Origin: Jiella soli
GTDB taxonomy: Bacteria; Pseudomonadota; Alphaproteobacteria; Rhizobiales; Rhizobiaceae
Direction: 5' to 3'
Assembly (NCBI RefSeq): GCF_020615385.1
Contig: NZ_JAJAVB010000037.1
Span: 62,001 to 126,000 of the forward strand
DNA: 64,000 nt
Position 1 is the stretch's first letter. Each line of letters opens with the position of its first letter. Of this stretch, positions 15,781 through 23,036 are shown piece after piece. Made by a program: the position numbers and the translations under genes. The notes beneath the pieces are model-generated. The model was not told the DNA's origin. It saw nothing but the letters and a program-made list of their open reading frames with translations, and ran no database searches.

Positions 15781-17235
15781 TCAATGGTCGCCAAAGGCGG
15801 ACGCCATCTCGGCGCTACCAGCGGCTTCGGACGCATCTTCGCCACCGCCGTAAACGGCCGCGGTGAGGGCGGCGTCGGCGAGGTGGAATTCGCGCTTTGC
15901 GTTGAGGGAGAGCAGGATCGCGTCGAGCTTCGCCCGCGTATCGACGAGGAGATCAAAGGTGCTCGTGATCATCCCGTTGTAGGTGAGAAGAGCTTCCTTC
16001 TCGATCGTCGTACGCAATTGCACGACGCGAGAGCGGTAGTGGCGAGCGATCTCGCTGCGACCGCGATAGGCCTTGTAGGCAGCTCGTGCCTGGGACCGGA
16101 TGTCGACCGCTTTGGCTGCCAACTGGTTGGCTGCCTTCAGGTACTGGAATTCCGCCTTTCGAAGTCGAGCCTGCCCACTGTCGAAGATCGGGATTTCGAG
16201 CCCTACCTCCACGGATGCGGACACGACGTTCTTTGCCGCTTCGGATCCGTCGTCGCGTTCCTCGATCTCGCGTTCGACTTCCACGCCAGCAGCCAACTCG
16301 AGGTCGGACACATATCGCGTGGCCTTGGTCAGGCCGTAGGACCGTGCAAGCGCCTCGAGTTCGAGACGCGCGACCTGAAGGTCGACGCGGTTGCGAAGAG
16401 CTTCCGCCTCGATGGCGTTGAAGCCCTTCAGCTTGCCGGGGAGTCCGGGCAGAGCGTTCGGAACCTCGAAATCGAGATTCTTCCCCCATACGCCCATTAC
16501 CCGGGAGAGCTTCTCCTTCGCCAGTTGCGCGGTCAGTCGCGCTTCGGCCGTCCGCCCGGTCAATTCAGCATAGAAGGCCTGTTCGCGGGCCTGCTCGACC
16601 TTCGGCATCGCTCCGGTCCGACCCAGTTCGCTGGCCAGTTCCGCGGCAGCGTCCGCGGCGACCTTCGCACGGTTCAGAAAGGCGACCGTCTCCCAGGCCG
16701 CGACAGCTTCGATCCATGCCTCACGCGTTCTGGCCGCAAGCGCCAGCGTTGCGTCGACCGCCCGCAATTGCGCCTGGAGGACCCGAACCTCCGCAACGTC
16801 GAGGCGCTGTTCCCGGGTCAGCATCCGGATAATGTTGGTGGCGATCAGCCCCTCGATCGTCCGTCCGACACCAATCCCGCTGTAGGAGAGCGAAAGCCTC
16901 GGATTGACGGGGAGCCCTTCCTGCCAGAGTTCGGCAACCGACAATCCGACCTCTGCATAGTCCGCCTGCAATGTCTTGTTGCTGAGAAGGGCGACCTGCA
17001 CGGCCGCGTCGGCGCCGATATATTTCGCCGCGAGCAGGTTCCGGACCCGCTCATTGGCCGCCGCAGCCTGCGCCTGATTTTGGACCCAGACCGTTTGCTT
17101 TCCCAGACGACGTCCGGCGTCTACCGACACGACACTGAAGCCGAGATCCGGCTCGAATGTCTCCGAAGCCGCGACGCAGCCGGACATGATCAGCGGCAGG
17201 AGAATGACGCTGCTCACCTTGAACAGCGGCCTCAT
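15781..17235 (-). CDS. TolC-family outer-membrane lipoprotein of copper efflux
   Basis: A 484-residue outer-membrane factor. It has a lipoprotein signal with lipobox LIMSGC (Cys near residue 18), then two TolC repeats of long amphipathic helices (for example ARTREAWIEAVAAWETVAFL, and RKAEFQYLKAANQLAAKAVD in the second). It would form the outer-membrane channel of a tripartite pump; no inner-membrane pump gene is adjacent, so it may pair with one elsewhere. The ATG at 17235 overlaps the stop of the upstream small lipoprotein gene (ATGA), indicating translational coupling. Confidence 0.85.
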   Translation of the reverse strand: MRPLFKVSSVILLPLIMSGCVAASETFEPDLGFSVVSVDAGRRLGKQTVWVQNQAQAAAANERVRNLLAAKYIGADAAVQVALLSNKTLQADYAEVGLSVAELWQEGLPVNPRLSLSYSGIGVGRTIEGLIATNIIRMLTREQRLDVAEVRVLQAQLRAVDATLALAARTREAWIEAVAAWETVAFLNRAKVAADAAAELASELGRTGAMPKVEQAREQAFYAELTGRTAEARLTAQLAKEKLSRVMGVWGKNLDFEVPNALPGLPGKLKGFNAIEAEALRNRVDLQVARLELEALARSYGLTKATRYVSDLELAAGVEVEREIEERDDGSEAAKNVVSASVEVGLEIPIFDSGQARLRKAEFQYLKAANQLAAKAVDIRSQARAAYKAYRGRSEIARHYRSRVVQLRTTIEKEALLTYNGMITSTFDLLVDTRAKLDAILLSLNAKREFHLADAALTAAVYGGGEDASEAAGSAEMASAFGDH

Positions 17236-17477
17236 CGTGCCGGCTCCCGGCCGGCAACGGGGGATATGTCCAGGCCAGTACCGCGCCAACCGTCCGGCTC
17301 GCGGACAGTGCGATGGGTATAGGCGCCGACGACGGAAGCACGACTGGGTGTTCCGCCAAGGATGCTCGGGTCCTCAGGCGAGGGGAATACGGTTGTTTCG
17401 GGCAGACCCCGAGCAGCGTCCGCACAGCCCGCCAGAAGCAGGCCGGGCAGGATGCCGGCAATGATGGAGAATCTCAT
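17232..17477 (-). CDS. Small lipoprotein of the copper operon
   Basis: An 81-residue putative lipoprotein, MRFSIIAGILPGLLLAGCAD, with lipobox LLAGC at about residue 18. The mature part (PSILGGTPSRASVVGAYTHR) matches no family I can name, but small lipoproteins of this look commonly precede TolC-like genes in copper clusters. Its stop overlaps the start of the TolC-like gene. AGGTTCA lies before the ATG; an upstream in-frame start is possible but would spoil the signal peptide. Confidence 0.65.
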   Translation of the reverse strand: MRFSIIAGILPGLLLAGCADAARGLPETTVFPSPEDPSILGGTPSRASVVGAYTHRTVREPDGWRGTGLDISPVAGREPAR

Positions 17478-17638
17478 TGTTGAACCTGAACGCCACACCG
17501 TTCGCAGCGAGATGCGCCTCGCGGCATCGGTCATGGAGGAAGAGGATCAGGCTTCGCCGTGGGCAAATTCCTGACGTCCACGCTTGCGACCAAGGGATGG
17601 CCGGAAGACGCAATAAGGCTGATGGAAGCCCTGGACGA

Positions 17639-18028
17639 TCAGATTCGAGGAGGACGCTCGGTGGTGGGGCCGGACTGTCCGGTCAGATCCGTCGTGAGGA
17701 TCGGATAGGCCAGATTGCGGCTGACTGGCATAGTGTCGGTCGGCCCGAAGGCCTGTGGGACCGCCGTCAAGCAGTGCGCCGCACAGTCACTTCCGCCGGC
17801 GGCCTCGTGATCATGAGCTTTCGCGGGCGCATGGTGGCCATCGTGCGCATGGCCAGGTTCGCCGGCCATATCCGCTTGGGCGACCATCGCCATGGCGAGG
17901 GACTGCGACGACATGATGAGGGTTTCCGCCCCTACCGACCCGACGGATGCGAACAGCATGCTCAGCATGACCGCGATAGCAGTCAGCAGCCGAGCAGGCG
18001 TCCGAGCATGGGATCGGTGAAACATCAT
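17639..18028 (-). CDS. His-rich secreted protein heading the copper operon
   Basis: A 129-residue protein with a signal-peptide-like N-terminus (LLTAIAVMLSMLFASVGSVG), a His-rich stretch (GHAHDGHHAPAKAHDHE) and a CAAHC pair near residue 84. The layout resembles DUF2946-like or other small metal-binding proteins found at the head of copper clusters. It probably binds Cu or another metal in the periplasm. It is 160 bp upstream of the small lipoprotein gene on the same strand and may be the first gene of the operon. No metalloregulator gene is adjacent. Confidence 0.6.
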   Translation of the reverse strand: MMFHRSHARTPARLLTAIAVMLSMLFASVGSVGAETLIMSSQSLAMAMVAQADMAGEPGHAHDGHHAPAKAHDHEAAGGSDCAAHCLTAVPQAFGPTDTMPVSRNLAYPILTTDLTGQSGPTTERPPRI

Positions 18029-18299
18029 CGAGCTGTGGATATCATGAACTCGAAGAGGCGTCCATTCTCAGGGCCCTGCCCTCGTGGGACGCGCCTGGCC
18101 CGGAGCTACAACTTCCCTACTCCTGAAACCGACCCGTGTTCGGGGAAGCCGGGGGGTCACCCACCGGCGGTGCCGGTCGGCCAGGCCGCGTGGTGGTCGT
18201 CGATCAAGACCCCGGCGAACTGCGAGACACTCACATACGCGATCACCTTGATCGCAAGCGCCGTCCCGAGCACCGCGCCGGCGTCGGCGCCGGCGACCC

Positions 18300-18666
18300 C
18301 GACGAGGTGAAGTCGCTCGTCCGTCGCGAGGATCATGGCGGCCTCGCCTTCCAGGTTGTCGAGAAGCGCATGAACTGGTCGACGCGCGTGCTGACGACAT
18401 TGATCGGCGCCGGGCACCTGCCGTCGTCCGTGACGGTGAACCCGGTGAACAGGTGCCCGCAGCGCATCGTCTTGGAGGTCGACCTTGCCGCGTTCGACGA
18501 ATCCTTTGTGTCTTTCCACTCGCTGGCCGACGAACGCGGGGTTCACTTTAAGAAGCTGAAGGCCGAACTCATCGCGAAAGGCATCGAGCCAGACCCTGCA
18601 TTCGCCGACGTGCCAGCGACCTTCTACAGCCGGGCTGCAATCAGGGGCATCGACCACGCAGTCTGA
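18300..18666 (+). pseudogene. C-terminal remnant of a DNA-binding (HTH) protein
   Basis: The frame ending at 18666 reads NWSTRVLTTLIGAGHLPSSV, then NPVNRCPQRIVLEVDLAAFD and SFVSFHSLADERGVHFKKLK. This is a pair of helix-turn-helix-like segments as seen at the end of proteins carried by transposons and phages (family recalled, not verified). No convincing start or N-terminal domain is present upstream; the preceding codons do not look protein-like. A good terminator follows. I treat it as a truncated gene. Confidence 0.4.
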
Positions 18667-18690
18667 TCAGTGCCACCAGCAGCCGTTGAC

Positions 18691-18717
18691 AAGCCCCGCC
18701 TCGAGCGGGGGCTTTTT
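18691..18717 (+). terminator. Rho-independent terminator
   Basis: AAGCCCC, a GC-rich loop containing CTCGAG, then GGGGGCTT followed by a T run (CTTTTTT). It lies 25 bp after the stop at 18666 and ends rightward transcription. Confidence 0.75.
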
Positions 18718-19075
18718 TGCCTGGCTCCAGGAGCTCGTAATGCCCAACCGAGGCACAAATAACGTGCCATCCTGCCCAACCTACATGCGAATGCAAGGTT
18801 CGAATTAATATAAATCAGTAACTTAATGGGCGAACCGAGGCAAATCAAAATGCCGCTGGGACGAGTAGCTACGGCTTCTCGGGGGCCTTCTCGCAATGCG
18901 AACAAAAGGAGAGCGGCCGACATTAAGATTTAAGCTGAGCAGCAAGAAGAAGGAGCAGACGATCTGAGCGCACAGCAGACCGAGGGGATTACAAGGGCGT
19001 GGCAACTGAGTCTGACGGGCGAGACACCGAGAACTCATAAACGGGTCGACGTGGCTAGTCGCGACTCCAAGAGCC
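18718..19075. other. Non-coding, locally AT-richer stretch
   Basis: No gene is recognised between the terminator and the end of the curlin-repeat gene. The part around 18780-18840 is AT-rich compared with its surroundings, which may mark a junction of foreign DNA. Confidence 0.3.
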
Positions 19076-21595
19076 TCACGGCTTCTGCACGATCGCGTAG
19101 TCGCCGCCGCCTTTGGCGGGCCCGTCGAAATGGCGGCGGAAGACCTGGTTCGAGCCGATCTGCTCGATCGTGACGGAGTAGCCGCTGCCGCTGAGGGTCA
19201 CGTCGACGCGGTGGCCGCTGCCGTCCTGTTTCAGCTTCAGCTTCAGCTCCTTGCCGTCGAGCGTCGCGCGCGCGGTGTTGGCCTCGCCGTCCTGTTGCAG
19301 CTCGCTCGTCAGGCCGCCGCCATTCCTGGCACTGGCCGTCACGACGATTTCGTTGTCCCTGCCGGTCTGCTGGACCACCGTCTTGATCGTGTCGCTCGGC
19401 CCGGACAGCGAGATCTCGGCGCGCGAGGCGGTGGCATCCTGCGTCACGGCGACGGTCCGGCCGACGCCGTCACCGCCGATGCGCACGCGCGCCGCGTTGT
19501 CGCCGCCGCCGCCCTGGTCGATGTCGGCCTTGTTGCTCGCCCGCTGCGGAGCGGCGTTCTTCGCCCTGATCTCGGCGCTGTTGCCGCTGCTCGTCTGGTC
19601 GATGGACGAGATGTTGCCGCCGGTCGCCTGCTCAATCCGCGCGCGATTGTCCCGCGCGCCGCTCCCCGTCGAGATCTGCGCCTTGCCGGCGGCTCCCTCG
19701 CCGGCCTGGACGACGGCGCCGTCGTTGCCCCGACCGTTCTGGCTGATCGACGCCTCGAGCGAGGGACCGTCCTGCGCGATCGAAGCTTCGTTGTCGCGGC
19801 CGGGCTGGCTGATGGTCGCCTTGGCGCCGGTACCGCCCCGATCGCCGTCCTGGCTGATCTCCGCATGACTGCCCGCCTGGGCCTGATCGATGTCGGCGGT
19901 GTTCAGGCCGCGCTGGCCGGACTGGGCGATGACCGCTTCATTGTTCTTCGCGTCCGCGGCGGACTGATCGATGGCCGCCTTGTTGGTGCCGCCATCGCCG
20001 CTCTGGGCGATGGTGCCGCGATTGTCCTTTCCGTTCTGGTCGAGATCGCTCTTGTGTCCACCCGAGCCCTTTTGTGAGAGATCGGCGCGATTTGCCGTTC
20101 CGGCCTGGCTGGCATTGGCGACATGGGCCTGACCGTTCTGGCGGAGCGTGACGTTGTTCTTCGTGCCGGGTTGGGCGAGCGTCGCGACGCTGCCCGTCCC
20201 GCCCTCGCGGCGCGTCTGATGCGCCTTTGCGCGATTGGCATTGCCGCCCTGGTCGATGTCGATCTCGTCCGTGCCGGTCGATGCGTCGATCTCCTGGACC
20301 GCCCTCGCCGCATTGTCGTGGCTGCCATCCGTCGACTGATCGATGGCGGCGATGCTTCCTCCGCCATCACCCGATTGTTCGACGATCGCCGACTGCGCCC
20401 GGCCGGTCTGGTCGATGTCCGCCTTGCTCGCCCCGCCCGGGCCGGATTGCCGCACCGTGGCCGAGAGCTGCGAGGACGCCTCGCCCTCCTGCCCGATATC
20501 GGCGACATTGGCGCTGCTCTCCGTCTGCTCCACGCGTCCGGAATTGCCGTCTCCGGCCTGATCGACGGAGGCCTTGTTGCCGCTCTTTCCGCCTTGGGCC
20601 CCGGTCTGATGGATCGCAGCATCATGACCGCTGCCCGCCTGAACGAGACTTGCGGTGCTGCGTCCACCCTCTCCGTCCTGGCGGATCTCGGCGCGGTGGT
20701 CCGCCCCGGTGACGTCGGCGTCGGCATTGTTGCCGGCAGGCCCCTTCTGGACGATCTCGCCGAGACGCCCTTCCCCGGCCTTGGCCGAATAGGACGCCTT
20801 GTGGCCGGCGCCCGACTGGCTGATCCGCCCGGCGTCCTTCCTGGCGTCGAGGAGGCTTACCTCCGCTTCGAGGCCCGTCCCGTCCTGGGCGATCTGGCTT
20901 TCATTGCCATCTCCGGAGAGCTTCTGGGTCTGCTTGTTCCCACCTTGCGAAACGGGAATCTCGGCCGCGTCCCTCGCCTTCTCGACGGCCTCCCGGTCGA
21001 AGGCGTCGGGACCGAGATTGCCGGTCTGGGCAGCATAGGAGCGATTGTCCCTCCCGTTCTGCTCGATCGTGACATTGCTGCCGTCGCCCTTCTGCTCGAC
21101 CAGCACGAGGCTATCCTCGGCCTTGGCGCCGCTCTCACCCTGGAGGATCCGCACGATGGAGGCATCCGCCCCGCCGCCGACGGAGTCGGCTTGGCGGATC
21201 GCGGCGCGGTTCGCCGCTCCGAACTGCCGGATGAGCGAGTTCGAGCTTTCCCCGTCCTGATAGATCCCCGCGTCTTCCGGCGCTGTCGAAAGCTCCGTTC
21301 CGTCGAAGAAGACGAAGCCCGAGGCCTCGCCGATATTCCCATCGGCCCGGTTGCGGACGCCGGTCTGGTCGATGCGCGCGGTGCTGGCGGCGCGGGTCTC
21401 TTCGTCGGCCTGGACGATTTTCGCCCGGTTGGCCGCATCGCCGGTCTGACTTTCCTGAGCGGCAAGCGGTGCGGGGACAGCGCAGAGAGCGAAAAGCACG
21501 GCACCGGCGCCCGCCGATTTCGCCGCACGGCGCGCCCGGGCAAGGCTCATTCGTGGTGAGACCGCCTGGTGGCGGGAAGTCTGGATCATGCTCAT
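19076..21595 (-). CDS. Giant secreted curlin-repeat (amyloid-type) protein
   Basis: An 839-residue protein. A long signal peptide (basic start, then AGAGAVLFALCAVPAPLAAQ) is followed by about 35 units of the type hydrophobic-x-Q-x-G-x-x-N/H-x-A, for example NRADLSQKGSGGHKSDLDQN and KATISQPGRDNEASIAQDG. This is the consensus of CsgA/CsgB curlin repeats, which stack as a beta-solenoid amyloid. Curlins normally have about five repeats and 150 residues, so this is several times longer. The mature part appears free of Cys and ends DYAIVQKP. The ATG at 21595 has GGAGG nine bases upstream and overlaps the stop of the PadR-like gene. It is the last gene of a seven-gene cassette; no csgG/E/F homologue is visible. 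Repeats degenerate towards the end. Confidence 0.85.
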   Translation of the reverse strand: MSMIQTSRHQAVSPRMSLARARRAAKSAGAGAVLFALCAVPAPLAAQESQTGDAANRAKIVQADEETRAASTARIDQTGVRNRADGNIGEASGFVFFDGTELSTAPEDAGIYQDGESSNSLIRQFGAANRAAIRQADSVGGGADASIVRILQGESGAKAEDSLVLVEQKGDGSNVTIEQNGRDNRSYAAQTGNLGPDAFDREAVEKARDAAEIPVSQGGNKQTQKLSGDGNESQIAQDGTGLEAEVSLLDARKDAGRISQSGAGHKASYSAKAGEGRLGEIVQKGPAGNNADADVTGADHRAEIRQDGEGGRSTASLVQAGSGHDAAIHQTGAQGGKSGNKASVDQAGDGNSGRVEQTESSANVADIGQEGEASSQLSATVRQSGPGGASKADIDQTGRAQSAIVEQSGDGGGSIAAIDQSTDGSHDNAARAVQEIDASTGTDEIDIDQGGNANRAKAHQTRREGGTGSVATLAQPGTKNNVTLRQNGQAHVANASQAGTANRADLSQKGSGGHKSDLDQNGKDNRGTIAQSGDGGTNKAAIDQSAADAKNNEAVIAQSGQRGLNTADIDQAQAGSHAEISQDGDRGGTGAKATISQPGRDNEASIAQDGPSLEASISQNGRGNDGAVVQAGEGAAGKAQISTGSGARDNRARIEQATGGNISSIDQTSSGNSAEIRAKNAAPQRASNKADIDQGGGGDNAARVRIGGDGVGRTVAVTQDATASRAEISLSGPSDTIKTVVQQTGRDNEIVVTASARNGGGLTSELQQDGEANTARATLDGKELKLKLKQDGSGHRVDVTLSGSGYSVTIEQIGSNQVFRRHFDGPAKGGGDYAIVQKP

Positions 21596-22122
21596 GCCGC
21601 TCTCGCCTCCGTGCCCGTCGCGCCGGTGTTGATGGGGATGTCGACCTCGTCGGCCCAGAACCTGACGCACATCTCTTCGAAGCGGCGTCCGAGGCGAGCC
21701 GTCTCGACGGCCGAGGAAAAATCGTCCGCATGGCCGTCGAGCAGCGCATCGACGGCGTCGTATTTTTCCAGCCGATCCTGATGTCGCTGCCGTTGCTGGC
21801 GGGCGAGCGCCATCACGTCCGCCGGGCCGACGATGCCGGCAAAATAGAGACGGACCATGCCAGGATCGTTCATCGGCTCGCGAAGCCAGGTTCTGAGGGC
21901 GGCCTCCCCGGCGGGCGTGATCGTGTAGGACTTGCGCGGCCGGCCGAACGACGTCTCCTCCTGCTCGTAGAGAAGCCCCGCGGCCGCGAGCCGTCCCATT
22001 TCGGAAAAAAACGGGTCGCGGTCCTGATCGACATAGCTGTCGGGATCGTGCCGCCTGACGGCGGAGACCAGATAGATGATCAGAAGCAGCATGAAGGCGA
22101 CGATGAGGATGATGACGAGCAT
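21592..22122 (-). CDS. Membrane-anchored PadR-like winged-helix protein 1
   Basis: A 176-residue protein. Residues 2-22 are a membrane helix (LVIILIVAFMLLLIIYLVSA). Then PFFSEMGRLAAAGLLYEQEE and RKSYTITPAGEAALRTWLRE match the recognition helix, wing and C-terminal start of PadR regulators, followed by a PadR-type C-terminal helical region (ARQQRQRHQDRLEKYDAV). The first PadR helices are replaced by the membrane helix, so DNA binding is uncertain. It may be a membrane-tethered regulator or a repurposed interaction module. It is a paralogue of the protein at 22335. Its stop overlaps the curlin start (ATGA). Confidence 0.7.
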   Translation of the reverse strand: MLVIILIVAFMLLLIIYLVSAVRRHDPDSYVDQDRDPFFSEMGRLAAAGLLYEQEETSFGRPRKSYTITPAGEAALRTWLREPMNDPGMVRLYFAGIVGPADVMALARQQRQRHQDRLEKYDAVDALLDGHADDFSSAVETARLGRRFEEMCVRFWADEVDIPINTGATGTEARAA

Positions 22123-22176
22123 CGGCTTCTCCTTTCAGTCGGTCTCGAAGCATTCCATCAGAGAGAGAGGCGAGCC

Positions 22177-22338
22177 TCAGTTCAGCGCGGGCGTCGAGAA
22201 GGTCGTGTCGAACCAGGGCAGGAGCAGGCCGACGGCGATCCAGCCGACCAGCAGCGACAGGAAGAGCATCGCGAGGAACAGCCAGCGCCTGACCTTGAAG
22301 CGGCTTTCCTTGTCGCGCCTCGGCGTGATGCGTTTCAT
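22177..22338 (-). CDS. 53-residue single-pass membrane protein
   Basis: A short gene whose ATG overlaps the stop of the upstream PadR-like gene (ATGA). The product begins MKRITPRRDKESRFKVRRWL, then has one hydrophobic helix (FLAMLFLSLLVGWIAVGLLL) and ends PWFDTTFSTPALN. The positive-inside rule predicts a cytoplasmic N-terminus. No family is recognised. Its position between two paralogous membrane-tethered PadR-like genes suggests an accessory subunit of the same complex (inference). Confidence 0.65.
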   Translation of the reverse strand: MKRITPRRDKESRFKVRRWLFLAMLFLSLLVGWIAVGLLLPWFDTTFSTPALN

Positions 22339-23036
22339 CGCCCGTCTCCCCCGCCCTTTGAGGCGTCAGCGCCGCCGTTCTCCTTCCGGCTGTCACGGCC
22401 GCTTTGATCGTCGGTCTCTTGCCCGCCCTCAGTCGCCTGCGCGCTCGTGCCCTCCTCCGCCAGCCGGGCGGCTTCATCGGCATCGCTCGCCGCGCCTTCT
22501 GGCCTCTCGTCCATCCCGCCCTCGCCCTGCCGCTTCTCGAGCGAATCCTCGCTGCGGACCGCCGTCCAGAAGTCGAGGCACCGGCGTTCGAAGCGCACGC
22601 CGATGCGGGCGGCGGCGAGCGCGTAGCGCCATTCCGGCCGGTTCACGAGCAGGAGTTCGAGCCGCTCGTATTCGGCAAGGCGGGAGCGATGGAGCGCCAG
22701 GCGCCGCTCGACGATGCGGGCCTTGTCGAAGGGCTGGATCAGTCCGGCGAAATGGTGTTCGAGGAAGCCGGGATCGTTCGAGGGCTCCCGCAGCCAGGCC
22801 CGCAGCCCCGCCTCTCCGGCGGGCGTGACGGTGTAGGTGCGCTGCTCGTTCCGGTCCCGGTCCTTCTGGGAATAGAGAAGCCCGGCTGCGACCAGCATGT
22901 CTGGCTCGGCATAGAAGGGCTGCCGGTCCTGGTCGAAATAGTTGTTCGCGTCGTAGCGGCGCATCGCCGCCACCAGAACGGTCACGAGGAGGACCAGGAG
23001 CGCGACGACGAGGATCAGCGTCAGCATTGCGGGCAC
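22335..23036 (-). CDS. Membrane-anchored PadR-like winged-helix protein 2
   Basis: A 233-residue protein. A membrane helix spans about residues 3-25 (LTLILVVALLVLLVTVLVAA), then MRRYDANNYFDQDRQPFYAE, a motif shared with the protein at 21592. The PadR-like wing follows (RTYTVTPAGEAGLRAWLREP), then a PadR-type helical region (ARIVERRLALHRSRLAEYER). Residues about 165-233 are charged and probably disordered. The start overlaps the end of the UPF0182 gene by 16 bases. Its ATGA overlap with the 53-residue gene indicates coupling. Confidence 0.7.
   Translation of the reverse strand: MPAMLTLILVVALLVLLVTVLVAAMRRYDANNYFDQDRQPFYAEPDMLVAAGLLYSQKDRDRNEQRTYTVTPAGEAGLRAWLREPSNDPGFLEHHFAGLIQPFDKARIVERRLALHRSRLAEYERLELLLVNRPEWRYALAAARIGVRFERRCLDFWTAVRSEDSLEKRQGEGGMDERPEGAASDADEAARLAEEGTSAQATEGGQETDDQSGRDSRKENGGADASKGGGDGR

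Noticed and set aside
18157-18657. Leftward frame with membrane-like segments opposite the HTH remnant
   Set aside because: No protein-like order on this strand, while the plus strand has HTH-like sequence and a matching terminator.
19076-21595. Reading the Q-x-G repeats as a phage tail-fibre or RTX toxin
   Set aside because: There are no GGxGxD calcium motifs of RTX proteins, no phage genes nearby and the Q-x-G-x-x-N-x-A pattern fits curlin repeats much better.
21596-22483. Open N-terminal extension of the curlin gene frame (to 22483)
   Set aside because: Reading upstream of 21595 gives Arg-rich non-conserved sequence overlapping the PadR-like and 53-residue genes in another frame; the signal peptide and ribosome-binding site at 21595 fix the true start.
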